Below, in pieces: positions 1 through 7,525 of a DNA stretch of 64,000 bases. This stretch comes from Paenibacillus_E oryzisoli_A (GTDB taxonomy: Bacteria > Bacillota > Bacilli > Paenibacillales > NBRC-103111). Each line of letters starts with the position of its first letter. Positions within the stretch are counted from its first letter, which is position 1. The position numbers were made by a program, and so were the translations under genes. A model generated the notes under the pieces. It saw nothing but the letters and a program-made list of their open reading frames with translations. It searched no databases and was not told where the DNA came from. Location: NCBI RefSeq assembly GCF_050467285.1, contig NZ_JBCMUN010000014.1, positions 207,856 through 271,855 of the forward strand. The letters run 5' to 3'.

Positions 1-2
1 GG

Positions 3-305
3 CTGGGACAATTCCCTGAACCGCTGACGATTGGAGTTGGAGAGCCTTTCGCATCCAGCCAGGGCCTGACCGGGAAATTCACGGTCGTGAAACCCGCGTT
101 GCAAGTGAGGCTCAAATGGCAAAAGCCCGAGTGGTCCAAACCGTCCACGCTGCAAATTCGTCTGCTCTCCGACCGACCGGATAAGACGACAATTGCTTTT
201 CATCAGGAGCATCTGGATAGCGCCGAAACACGGGAAAGCATGAAACTGCTCTGGGAAGACGTGCTGCAAGCCATCGAGCATAAAGTGAAGTTGATAGACG
301 GCTAG
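3..305 (+). CDS. SRPBCC/AHSA1-type domain protein, C-terminal part
   Basis: The reading frame is already open at the window edge, so this is the last ~100 residues of a longer gene; an internal GTG at 87 is not the true start. The stretch KWQKPEWSKPSTLQIRL, then FHQEHL and a closing helix with LLWEDVL, is the end of the helix-grip fold seen in activator-of-Hsp90-ATPase-like (YndB/AHSA1/START) proteins, which bind small hydrophobic ligands. A terminator follows 25 bases after the stop. The ligand cannot be told. Family call is from remembered family patterns. Confidence 0.75.
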   Translation: MGQFPEPLTIGVGEPFASSQGLTGKFTVVKPALQVRLKWQKPEWSKPSTLQIRLLSDRPDKTTIAFHQEHLDSAETRESMKLLWEDVLQAIEHKVKLIDG

Positions 306-329
306 AAAGATAATAGACATGTGGATATG

Positions 330-356
330 AACACAGTCCTTGCGGCTGTGTTTTTT
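330..356 (+). terminator. Rho-independent terminator of the AHSA1-type gene
   Basis: A 7-bp stem AACACAG/CTGTGTT with a 9-base loop runs into six T residues (351-356). Confidence 0.85.
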
Positions 357-763
357 GCATGAAAGCGCAAGTTGGAAGGAGTGATGGCTTCGTTTCGTTC
401 CTTCTCCAAGTGTGGGATCTCACCTGCAAAATATACAGGTAATTTCCCCGTTAAGGACCAAAATACCAAAAATCCTGCAAAACCTACAGCAAAATTGCGC
501 GATCTGGGATTTTTTCCTGATATACCGGTGTGTAAGCGACAATTTACCTGTATGAAATGCAGGATTCTTCACAAAACTCGCCTAATTTTCTAAATTTGAT
601 GTAAGAAATGCAGTTAATCAAACTCCGCGATAGAATCGCTCCTTGCCGCCAACATATACGCCCTCCATCAACGAAGCCCAAGTCGCTCAATTATTGTCCC
701 CCGTTTATATTCAGTTTAAAAATGTACGTTACGATCTCCTTATCAATTCGAGCAGGAGGAACA
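357..763. other. Intergenic region without a supported gene
   Basis: No convincing coding frame is present. Short imperfect inverted repeats such as ACCTG/CAGGT (422-440) and AATCCTGC/GCAGGATT (471-478 with 559-566) vaguely recall the CCTGC hairpins of the dispersed repeat found elsewhere in the window but lack its 6-base loops and spacing. The last bases carry the AGGAGG ribosome site of the ABC ATPase gene. Confidence 0.4.
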
Positions 764-1795
764 ATGATGGAACTTCAAAAGAAAAAAGCACTGGCACCGA
801 ATAACGGCGACCTGGCCGTTGAAGCACGCGGGCTAGTCAAAGTATTCGGCGACAACCGCGCCGTCGACGGTGTCGACTTGAACGTACGCGCCGGTTCGAT
901 CTACGGCGTGCTCGGCCCCAACGGCGCCGGCAAAACCACGACGATCCGCATGCTGGCGACGCTGCTGCGGCCGGACAGCGGCTCGGCCCGCATTTTCGGG
1001 CACGATGTGGTGAAGGAGTCCCAGATCGTGCGCCAATTGATCGGGGTCACCGGCCAATACGCCTCGGTCGACGAATCGCTGAGTGCGACCGAGAATCTGA
1101 TTATTTTCTCCCGGCTGCTCGGACTTGGCCGGGCGGAAGCCAAACGCAAGTCTGCGGAGCTGCTTGAGGAATTCGGCTTGACGGAAGCCGCGAAGCGTCC
1201 GCTCAAAAACTTCTCCGGCGGGATGCGCCGCCGCCTGGATCTCGCGGCGAGTCTGATCGCGCAGCCGCCGCTGATCTTCCTCGACGAGCCGACGACGGGG
1301 CTCGACCCGCGCACGCGCTCGCAGATGTGGGACACGATCCGCAGGCTCGTGAACACAGGCTCGACGGTGCTGCTCACGACGCAGTACCTCGAAGAGGCGG
1401 ATCAGCTCGCAGATCGGATCGCCGTGATTGACCGCGGCCACGTCGTCGCGGAAGGCACGGCCGACGAGCTGAAAGCGTCCGTCGGCACCTCGTCGTTGCA
1501 TCTGCGCGTGGAAAGCCCGCTGGATATTGTCGCGGCGAGAGAAACCGTCGAGCGCATCCTGAACGTGCCGTCCACCGTCACCGCGGAAGCGGCCAAAATT
1601 ACGGCGCCGATGGCGGACGCCGATCTGGTCACCGACCTGCTGATCGCCCTGCGTGAAAAAGGCATCAAGCTCTCGGAAATGAGCGTGCAGAAACCGACGC
1701 TGGATGAGGTCTTTTTAACCATCACAGGCCATGGCGTCGAGAAGGATTCCGCAAACAGTCAAGCATCAAAAGAAATGGAGGCTGCCCAAGCATGA
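764..1795 (+). CDS. ABC exporter ATPase, DrrA family
   Basis: This 343-aa protein is the nucleotide-binding subunit of an ABC-2 type exporter. It shows Walker A GPNGAGKTT near residue 51, the DrrA-like Q-loop stretch VTGQYASVDESLSATENL, signature FSGGMRRRLDLA and Walker B LIFLDEPTTGLD, and ends with the ~90-residue C-terminal domain common to daunorubicin-resistance-type ATPases. The start is ATG 764 because AGGAGG lies at 753-758; the frame is open much further upstream but without a ribosome site. Its stop overlaps the start of the permease gene by four bases, so the pair is translationally coupled. The substrate is unknown; antibiotics or other hydrophobic compounds are usual for the family. 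Confidence 0.9.
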   Translation: MMELQKKKALAPNNGDLAVEARGLVKVFGDNRAVDGVDLNVRAGSIYGVLGPNGAGKTTTIRMLATLLRPDSGSARIFGHDVVKESQIVRQLIGVTGQYASVDESLSATENLIIFSRLLGLGRAEAKRKSAELLEEFGLTEAAKRPLKNFSGGMRRRLDLAASLIAQPPLIFLDEPTTGLDPRTRSQMWDTIRRLVNTGSTVLLTTQYLEEADQLADRIAVIDRGHVVAEGTADELKASVGTSSLHLRVESPLDIVAARETVERILNVPSTVTAEAAKITAPMADADLVTDLLIALREKGIKLSEMSVQKPTLDEVFLTITGHGVEKDSANSQASKEMEAAQA

Positions 1796-2607
1796 GCCAA
1801 TCCGCTATGAAATCCGGTGCTGCCGGACCACTGAAGAACCATACCAGCATCCGGCAAACGATCCGCAATTCGTTCACCATGGCGTATCGGGGTATTTTAA
1901 AAATCCGCCGCACGCCCGAGCAGCTGTTTGACGTGACACTGCAGCCGATCATTTTCACCTTGATGTTCACTTATATTTTCGGTGGTGCCATCTCAGGCGA
2001 TGTCGCCAGTTATCTGCCCGTCATTATCCCCGGCATTCTCGTGCAAACCGTCATCGGCACTTCTATTGTGACCGGCGTACAGCTCCGAGAGGATATGGAC
2101 AAAGGCGTCTTTGACCGCTTCAAATCGCTGCCGATCGCCCGAATAGCTCCGCTTGCCGGGGCGCTGCTAGCGGATACAGTTCGTTACACCATCGCAACCG
2201 TGCTGACGTTCATCATGGGCTACATCATGGGCTTCCGGCCTGCAGGCGGCATCGAATTCGTGGCGCTGTCCGGTCTGCTCGTCATTTTCTGCTCGTGGTC
2301 CGTTTCCTGGATCTTCGCTTTCTTCGGCGTCATCGCCCGTACGGCATCCAGTGTCCAAGGGATTTCGATGCTGGTTCTGTTCCCGCTGACTTTCCTGTCC
2401 AATGCGTTCGTGCCGGTAGAAACGATGCCGAATTGGCTGCAATTTTTCGTAAAAATCAACCCGATCTCGCACGTCGTCTCCGCCGTCCGACAGCTGACCA
2501 GCTCCGGCACCGTAGGTTCGGATCTTGTGATTTCCCTGATCGGCGCCATCATCATTGTCGCCATCTTCGCCCCTATCACTGTGCGTGCCTACATGCGCCG
2601 CACCTAA
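1792..2607 (+). CDS. ABC-2 type exporter permease, DrrB family
   Basis: This 271-aa membrane protein is the partner of the upstream ATPase. After a ~35-residue cytoplasmic lead it has about six hydrophobic segments, including FTLMFTYIFGGAISG and a last one beginning LVISLIGAIIIVAIF. The pattern VIIPGILVQTVIGTS followed by a stretch with MDKGVFDRFKSLPI is typical of the ABC2_membrane/DrrB group. It starts with an ATGA overlap on the ATPase stop. A strong hairpin follows directly, so the operon is just these two genes. Confidence 0.9.
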   Translation: MSQSAMKSGAAGPLKNHTSIRQTIRNSFTMAYRGILKIRRTPEQLFDVTLQPIIFTLMFTYIFGGAISGDVASYLPVIIPGILVQTVIGTSIVTGVQLREDMDKGVFDRFKSLPIARIAPLAGALLADTVRYTIATVLTFIMGYIMGFRPAGGIEFVALSGLLVIFCSWSVSWIFAFFGVIARTASSVQGISMLVLFPLTFLSNAFVPVETMPNWLQFFVKINPISHVVSAVRQLTSSGTVGSDLVISLIGAIIIVAIFAPITVRAYMRRT

Positions 2608-2609
2608 TG

Positions 2610-2666
2610 AAAAAATCCCTCTCGTGAACATGAACCATTCGTTCTTGTCCGCAAGAGGGATTTTTT
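2610..2666. terminator. Bidirectional terminator between convergent genes
   Basis: AAAAAATCCCTCT (2610-2622) is the exact complement of AGAGGGATTTTTT (2654-2666), giving a T-run on both strands. It ends the DrrAB-like operon on the + strand and the nuclease gene on the - strand, whose stop codon touches it. Confidence 0.9.
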
Positions 2667-3118
2667 CATTTCACAATGATTTTCACCCTTGTGCCGTTCG
2701 GATACGGCTCCAATTGATTCGAAATCCAGGAGCCCGCGCCCCGATTATCCGACGGTGTGACATACTCTATATCCGCACCCGCGCCGCCCTCGGCGCACAT
2801 CGCCATGGGCCATTCGTCGCGGTCGTAGCCTTTTTTGGTCGGAATCCCTTTTAACGATAAATCCCGATTGTGCTCTGCGCCTTCCCGATTAATCGTGCAT
2901 TCCGACGATTCTCCCCGCTCAATCGCCGACTTGATGTGCTCACCGGTTTCCGGATAACGATCCTTAGGGAACACCAGCGTCACGACATTGCCTTGCTCGA
3001 TCGCAGGCTGATTCTGATTCGTCCCGAACTCGGAACGCACCCAGTAAACCGCCACGATCAGAATGATCACAAGCAGAAGCCATCCGGGCATTTTCACACG
3101 CAAACGCACACGCTTCAA
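2666..3118 (-). CDS. NucA/NucB-type deoxyribonuclease, membrane-anchored
   Basis: The protein (~150 aa) has one N-terminal hydrophobic segment (PGWLLLVIILIVAVYWV) and an extracellular NucA/NucB nuclease domain. The family hallmarks are clear: FPKDRYPETGEHIKSAI, CTINREGAEHNRD, GIPTKKGYDRDEWPMAMC with the catalytic Asp/Glu region, and SDNRGAGSW. Such nucleases degrade external DNA, in Bacillus during sporulation (NucB) or competence (NucA). The start is probably TTG 3118: AGGAGG lies at 3128-3133 with 9 bases of spacing, whereas the in-frame ATG at 3136 sits upstream of that site. The gene stands alone with a bidirectional terminator behind it. Confidence 0.88.
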   Translation of the reverse strand: MKRVRLRVKMPGWLLLVIILIVAVYWVRSEFGTNQNQPAIEQGNVVTLVFPKDRYPETGEHIKSAIERGESSECTINREGAEHNRDLSLKGIPTKKGYDRDEWPMAMCAEGGAGADIEYVTPSDNRGAGSWISNQLEPYPNGTRVKIIVK

Positions 3119-3282
3119 CGCATCTCGCCTCCTCATCTCGCTGTCTTTTTCATTATACTTCCAGAACAGGAGTTCGCCAAGTCTGTCTTCATCGCCAAAT
3201 GAATCGGTATGTCGGTATGAGAAACGTCCTCCTGCGGCAAACTAACCTGTCTTGCCAAACTTCAACCTAAGGAGTGTTGTTC

Positions 3283-3441
3283 ATGCGTGAAGGATTGATA
3301 CCCGCTGTATTAGGAACCGTCGTTTCTGCATCCGGTGCGACAATGCTGAAAAGCAAGTATAAGCTTCTTGGCGTCGGGGTACTCGGCTTTGGTGTAGCCC
3401 ATGTGATTCTCGGGGCCATCGACCTCGTCGAGCACCGCTAA
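3283..3441 (+). CDS. Small hydrophobic protein, 52 aa
   Basis: An ATG follows AAGGAG with 8 bases of spacing. The product has two hydrophobic stretches (LIPAVLGTVVSASGATML and LLGVGVLGFGVAHVILGAI) around a short basic turn (KSKYK) and ends in DLVEHR, suggesting a two-helix membrane hairpin. Similar small proteins occur in Paenibacillus, sometimes under a misleading asparagine synthase label, as far as I recall. Nothing in it supports an enzyme. No neighbour suggests a role. Confidence 0.7.
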   Translation: MREGLIPAVLGTVVSASGATMLKSKYKLLGVGVLGFGVAHVILGAIDLVEHR

Positions 3442-3584
3442 GTTTTGGTGGGATTGCGTTTCAACGGATTGTCGCTCCTTTGCCTGATCGGCTGCGGGAG
3501 TGGCAATCTTTTTCATTGGATTGTTTCCCGCGGGAAAATCTATTATAATTGTGCGATTACGAGATTAAAGGAATGAATAATCGC

Positions 3585-4112
3585 ATGTTGATGACGAAAC
3601 CCGACTACTGGATCGCCAAGCTTGACCTTGAAGCGCATCCCGAAGGCGGCTACTACAAGAGAACGTACCAAGCTGAGGAACGCATAACGGATCGGGAGTT
3701 GTCCGTGCAATTCAAGGGCACCCGACTGCTGTATACGAGCATTTACTTTTTGCTAGAGTCCAAGGATGTCTCTCATTTTCACCGCTTACAATCGGACGAG
3801 CTCTGGTACTATCATGCCGGTAGTCCGCTTACGATTCACGTCATTCACCCGGACGGCGTCTACGAAAAGGTCAAGCTCGGACTCGACCTCGAGCACGGCG
3901 AGCGCCCGCAGTACGTCGTGCCGAAAAATTCGATTTTCGGCTCTTCCGTAATGGAACCGGACACCTTCTCGCTTGTCGGCTGCATGGTGTCGCCGGGCTT
4001 TGATTTTCAGGATTTCGAATTGTTTGCGAAAGAACAATTGCTCGGTTGGTACCCGCAGCACCGCGAGATTATCGAAAAGCTCGCGTACGACCGGGTGCCT
4101 GTGATGGTTTAG
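3585..4112 (+). CDS. Cupin_5 (DUF985) protein
   Basis: A ~175-aa single-domain cupin. Family features in order are LEAHPEGGYYKRTY, YTSIYFLLE, SHFHRL.SDELWYYHAGSPL, a GERPQYVVP turn, and MVSPGFDFQDFELF near the end. Members are predicted sugar-binding or isomerase-like cupins but the reaction is not established. The frame opens at a TTG (3549), but AAAGGA at 3567-3572 points to ATG 3585 or 3591. A TATAAT-like AT-rich stretch near 3541-3549 may be the promoter. A strong terminator follows, so it is probably monocistronic. Confidence 0.85.
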   Translation: MLMTKPDYWIAKLDLEAHPEGGYYKRTYQAEERITDRELSVQFKGTRLLYTSIYFLLESKDVSHFHRLQSDELWYYHAGSPLTIHVIHPDGVYEKVKLGLDLEHGERPQYVVPKNSIFGSSVMEPDTFSLVGCMVSPGFDFQDFELFAKEQLLGWYPQHREIIEKLAYDRVPVMV

Positions 4113-4160
4113 AAGTTTACAGCTTGGCTTCGTGCGAAGTATACTGAAGGAAAGACGAAG

Positions 4161-4207
4161 AACGTCCTGCACACCCATGTTAATTCATGGGGGCAGGGCG
4201 TTTTTTT
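4161..4207 (+). terminator. Terminator of the cupin gene
   Basis: A long hairpin (AACGTCCTGC...CCCATG / CATGGG...GCAGGGCGTT) is followed by seven T residues. Confidence 0.88.
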
Positions 4208-4228
4208 ATTTTCAGAGGAGGAACTTTG

Positions 4229-4845
4229 ATGGAATTTGAATTAGCGCATGAAGCATTTGTGAAGAAGCATGTGGAAGCGAGATCCGGGGAGCGCAAAGGG
4301 CGGCTCGAACGCGGGCATCGGGAGGCTGAAAAGCTTTTCTGCCGTGAGGTTGGTGGCCGCTGCGGGGGCAGTTCGACAACCTTCATCCGGAATTCGAAGT
4401 ACTGGATTGGCGCGGTCGTTCATTTTTTTGTCCCCACGTTCGTGACATGGACAGGCAATCTTATTGTTATGAGCTGAATCGGGAAACGTTTTTGACCGCC
4501 ATGGGGTACCGCGTTATTTCCTTCGCCTACGATGACGTGGCGCATCGGCCAGAACTTTGTGTATCGCTTTTGCGCATGGTGCTGAGCTACTTTCAAGCTG
4601 ACGGCACGCCGCAACAACTTCAGGAAGCCGTTGAACGCGAAGCACTCCGTTTAGCTTACCGGCTTGCCCGCCCCTTACGCCCGATTGATGTCGAACAACA
4701 TCTTCACGTCGGTCACCGCACCGCAGTCAAAACACTTCAGTCGCTTTGCTCCAAATCGTTACTCTCCCCCGTGGCAGGACCCGGCGGTAAACATGTTGTT
4801 CGTTATGAGCTCCGCCAGCTTGCGAGGAAAGGGTTGTGGCTGTAG
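4229..4845 (+). pseudogene. Broken Paenibacillus-type conserved gene (frameshift)
   Basis: Two reading frames form one protein. Frame one starts at ATG 4229 after GAGGAGG and reads MEFELAHEAFVKKHVEARSG to ...EKLFCREV. At about 4350 it leaves frame; reading on in the frame of the second ORF gives WWPLRGQFDNLHPEFEVLDW and then CPHVRDMDRQSYCYELNRET to the stop at 4845. A missing T near 4351 would restore the join. The region between DWRGRSFF and CPHVRDMDRQSY seems shorter than in intact relatives as I remember them, and would have carried an EIKGF-like stretch of a nuclease-like fold, so an in-frame deletion may also be present. The C-terminal part (about 4660-4845) looks like a winged helix (HVGHRTAVKTLQSLCSKSLL). 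A sequencing error could explain the frameshift but not a deletion. Confidence 0.7.
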
Positions 4846-4914
4846 TGAGCGAGAGGTACAGCTTTGAGTATGAGCGGGTGGCGTATAGACAAATTAGTGT
4901 TTGCGGTATGCGGA

Positions 4915-5101
4915 AATGCCTGCGATAAGGCAGGAATTTGCTGCTACAGAGGCCGTTTGAAGCAGAATGCCTGCGAAAAAGCAGGCTTCTGGGCTATATT
5001 CAGGCTGCCTGGGCTCATTCTCAAAAAATAACTGCCTTATCGCAGGCTTTCCTCAAAATCGAAGCTAGTATCGTAAAATTCCTGCCTTTTTGCAGGAATG
5101 C
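4915..5101 (-). repeat. Four-hairpin dispersed repeat, copy A
   Basis: Four CCTGC/CTGC-N6-GCAG(G) hairpins lie at 4919-4934, 4970-4985, 5031-5046 and 5081-5096, with centres 51, 61 and 50 bp apart. Read on the - strand the order and loops match copies B (13.2 kb) and C (63.3 kb), including the second hairpin with loop GATAAG and a T-rich tail. The sequence between hairpins is more diverged than between B and C. It fills most of the 340-bp gap between the convergent broken gene and the MFS gene, where no other gene is seen. Confidence 0.8.
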
Positions 5102-5185
5102 GACTCTTGCTGGGAGGAATGCGGTTCATGCTAGCCAAAATACCTCCATAGGCTTCATCTTGCCCATGGAGGTATGTGCGTGTAA

Positions 5186-6442
5186 TTAATGGCCGCCGGC
5201 GTGATCGACGTGCTGCAGGTGCTTTTTGTTCAGCCAGATGACGATCACGGCTAGCACGACGAAGCCGCCGCCGATATAGAACGGCGCATGGAAATTGAAC
5301 CATTCCGCGAATTTCACGGAAAAGTAAGGGGCCAGCGCGCCGCCGATGAAGCGCAGGAAGCTGTACGCCGCGGAAGCGGTTGGACGCTCGACAGGCGCGG
5401 CGTTCATAACAGCTGTCGTAATGAGCGTATTGTTGTTGCCGAGGAACAGACCGGCTGCAATAACCATCGTTACGACAACCGCTTTTTCCGTCGTCCAATA
5501 GCCCATCGCAAACAAGGTAACGGCGAAGAGCAGTAATTGAATGCACATCGCTTTAATCGTGCCTTGTTTCTTTTGCAGCGTCGGTGCTGTAAACACGGAG
5601 GTAAAAGCCAAACATAGCCCCCACCCCAGGAACACGTAGCCGAGCCCGTGCACATCCATATGATGCAGATGGCCGAGCACTAACGCCGCGTACACCAGCA
5701 GGGTGAAGAAACCGAAGTTATACAGCATCGCACCCAACCCGAAAACAAGGAGCGAACGGTGCTTCAACGCGCGGAACGGGTCGAGCAAAGAAGCTTTTTT
5801 CTTCGGCACGCCGGCTGCAGCCGTTGGCGCGTTAGCAACTGCCGTTTTACGAGGCATCATAAAGAAAATTGCGCAGAAGGCGATCACCATCAAGCAGGCA
5901 ACGCCGTAGAACGGCGCCCGCCAGGAGATGGCGCCCAGCTCGCCGCCGAGCAGAGGCCCTACGGAAATGCCGAGACCGACGGCAACTTCGAATAAAATAA
6001 TCGATTTCGCCACACCCGCACGGGAGAGGGAAACGAGTCCGGACAATGCTGTTGCCACGAAAAAGGCATTCCCTAGGCCCCAACCTGCGCGAAGCCAGGC
6101 TATTTCCGTAACGCTGCTTGCGTTACCGGCAAGCGCCGAGAATAAAGCGATAAGGACGATCCCGCTAAGGAGCATATTTTTGATCCCCAGCTTGGATGAA
6201 ATAACACCTGTCACCAGCATGGCGACGGCCATCACAGCATTATAACTTGTAAAAAGCATCGTCAATTGGCTGTCTGATGCATGCAATTGATCCTTCATCA
6301 TCGGCAGAATCGGATCGACGAGGCCGAGCCCCATGAACGCGATAATACTCGCGAAAGCGATCGCCCAAACGGCCATCGGTTGATTGAACATAGACGTGCT
6401 GCGCGGTTGCAGCGATCCCGAAGATTTTTGTGCGACTGACAT
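5186..6442 (-). CDS. MFS drug-type efflux transporter
   Basis: A ~418-aa major facilitator protein with 12 hydrophobic segments and a central basic/Ala-rich loop (PRKTAVANAPTAAAGVPKKK). The first helix carries FMGLGLVDPILPMM and the second loop SKLGIKNML, typical of drug/proton antiporters. The chosen start is the ATG at 6442, with AAAGGAGA about 12 bases upstream inside the preceding gene; upstream in-frame starts overlap the MerR gene more. A MerR gene ends one base before this start, as in the yfmP-yfmO pair of Bacillus subtilis, so export of the inducer sensed by that MerR protein is a fair inference. The substrate is unknown. Confidence 0.87.
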   Translation of the reverse strand: MSVAQKSSGSLQPRSTSMFNQPMAVWAIAFASIIAFMGLGLVDPILPMMKDQLHASDSQLTMLFTSYNAVMAVAMLVTGVISSKLGIKNMLLSGIVLIALFSALAGNASSVTEIAWLRAGWGLGNAFFVATALSGLVSLSRAGVAKSIILFEVAVGLGISVGPLLGGELGAISWRAPFYGVACLMVIAFCAIFFMMPRKTAVANAPTAAAGVPKKKASLLDPFRALKHRSLLVFGLGAMLYNFGFFTLLVYAALVLGHLHHMDVHGLGYVFLGWGLCLAFTSVFTAPTLQKKQGTIKAMCIQLLLFAVTLFAMGYWTTEKAVVVTMVIAAGLFLGNNNTLITTAVMNAAPVERPTASAAYSFLRFIGGALAPYFSVKFAEWFNFHAPFYIGGGFVVLAVIVIWLNKKHLQHVDHAGGH

Positions 6443-6443
6443 G

Positions 6444-6893
6444 TTAGTTAGAATCTCCTTTTCTAGGTGTAGTTTGCAGCTGGACAAGTCCGTTCTCAAT
6501 CCGCGTCGTCATCTGATCCAGCTCTTTGCGGAATTCTTTCAAAGTCTCCAGCTTCTGATCGACCATTTCGATCTGTTGAGATACAATGCGCTTCATTTCC
6601 AGCAGTTCCTGCTTCTTCTGCTCTTGATCTTCGACATTCAAATACGTTTGCCGATGATTGAGCAGTTCCTCACGGATGGCAACGAATTCCTGGATTTCCT
6701 GAAGGGTGTAGCCCAAGACATCGCGTGCCTTCATAATCTGCTGCAACCGCTCGATATGCTGCCGTGTATAGAGCCGCATGCCTCCTTCGCTTCGCTCCGG
6801 CGCCATGAGCAGCCCAATCTCTTCCCAATAGCGAATCGTGCGTTTCGTCAAACCGCATTCTTTTGCCACATCATCAATTTTAAAAGTATCCAT
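6444..6893 (-). CDS. MerR family regulator (YfmP-like)
   Basis: A 149-aa MerR protein. Its N-terminal winged helix reads FKIDDVAKECGLTKRTIRYW, then the wing with GGMRLYTRQHIERLQ, then a long dimer coiled coil (residues ~75-135, Glu/Lys/Gln-rich). There is no C-terminal ligand domain and no metal-binding Cys, which fits the short MerR group. ATG 6893 is chosen because GAAGGGAG precedes it by 6 bases. It is the first gene of a two-gene operon with the MFS transporter and probably controls its own promoter, where a 10-bp palindrome lies between -35 and -10. Confidence 0.9.
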   Translation of the reverse strand: MDTFKIDDVAKECGLTKRTIRYWEEIGLLMAPERSEGGMRLYTRQHIERLQQIMKARDVLGYTLQEIQEFVAIREELLNHRQTYLNVEDQEQKKQELLEMKRIVSQQIEMVDQKLETLKEFRKELDQMTTRIENGLVQLQTTPRKGDSN

Positions 6894-6931
6894 GTGTAAC
6901 TCCCTTCCGCTCAGCATTTGCTACGTTTTTA

Positions 6932-6960
6932 ATATTAACTCGATTTAACGTTAACGTCAA
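6932..6960 (-). promoter_or_regulatory. Promoter and likely MerR operator
   Basis: On the - strand TTGACG (6955-6960) and TAATAT (6932-6937) are 17 bp apart. The perfect palindrome ACGTTAACGT (6948-6957) sits in the upstream part of the spacer, where MerR proteins bind. The 17-bp spacer is shorter than the 19-20 bp of classic MerR-activated promoters, so repression is as likely as activation. Confidence 0.7.
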
Positions 6961-6980
6961 CGTAAACTTTCGCTCATGGT

Positions 6981-7016
6981 TTGCTTCCTCAGCTAATTTG
7001 TGCTAAAATCAGCACA
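6981..7016 (+). promoter_or_regulatory. Promoter with 18-bp operator before the Rrf2 gene
   Basis: TTGCTT (6981-6986) and TAAAAT (7004-7009) are 17 bp apart. The dyad TGTGCTAAAATCAGCACA (6999-7016) covers the -10 box, a position suited to repression. Confidence 0.65.
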
Positions 7017-7049
7017 TATATTAACTACACAAAGGCAGGTCGATCCCGC

Positions 7050-7454
7050 TTGGCACAATTAAAAAGGTTCGGCTTCGGCCTGCAAGCGCTGATCGTGCTT
7101 GCCATCCATCCCGACGAGCAGCTGTCCAGCTCGGAAATGGCGGATCAGATCCGCTGCGAGCCGACGGCGCTTCGTAAAATTTTATCCCAATTGCGCGAGG
7201 CGGATATGATTGAAGTAAGGCAAGGCCGAACAGGCGGCTACCAGCTCGCCAGACGTCCGGATCAAATTACGCTTATGCAGATCTATGCTGCGCTCCATGA
7301 TGAGGAACCGATCTGGGATCGCATGCTGGATACGACGGGTGACCATCTTTTCGGTCAAAAGGTCAATCACGCTTTTCAACAGCTCATGGGCGATATTAAT
7401 ACGCAGGTAACGCAGATTCTCGGCACATATACATTAGCGAACCTGATTGAGTAA
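7050..7454 (+). CDS. Rrf2 family regulator
   Basis: A ~134-aa winged-helix regulator. Features are GFGLQALIVLAIHPDEQLSS, the recognition helix EPTALRKILSQLREADMI, the wing RQGRTGGYQLAR and a dimer helix at the end. The three Cys that hold an Fe-S cluster in IscR/NsrR are missing; only one Cys is present (IRCEPTAL), so it more resembles YwnA/CymR-like members. The start is probably TTG 7050, about 10 bases after AAAGGCAGG, rather than the earlier in-frame start. An AbrB-type permease gene follows 71 bp later with a similar operator in the gap, suggesting that it controls both itself and that gene. Confidence 0.85.
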   Translation: MAQLKRFGFGLQALIVLAIHPDEQLSSSEMADQIRCEPTALRKILSQLREADMIEVRQGRTGGYQLARRPDQITLMQIYAALHDEEPIWDRMLDTTGDHLFGQKVNHAFQQLMGDINTQVTQILGTYTLANLIE

Positions 7455-7471
7455 ATTTTTTTCACCTAAAT

Positions 7472-7489
7472 TGTGCAAATTAATTCACA
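7472..7489 (+). promoter_or_regulatory. Second 18-bp TGTG-N10-CACA dyad
   Basis: TGTGCAAATTAATTCACA has the same length and ends as the dyad before the Rrf2 gene (TGTGC...CACA). It lies in the 71-bp gap before the permease gene and is a candidate second binding site of the same regulator. Confidence 0.5.
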
Positions 7490-7525
7490 GTTTATTTACA
7501 AATAGGAAAGAAGGTGCTCCTTGCC

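Noticed and set aside
372..593. 73-codon frame in the gap after the AHSA1-type gene
   Set aside because: No ribosome site near a start, no recognisable motif, and it crosses short inverted repeats; it looks like chance.
4915..5101. CRISPR array
   Set aside because: The repeated units are short palindromes with unequal 34-45 bp gaps, only four per copy, gaps partly shared between copies, and no cas genes.
4938..5189. 83-codon frame through repeat copy A
   Set aside because: It consists mostly of the hairpin repeat; similar chance frames occur in copies B and C.
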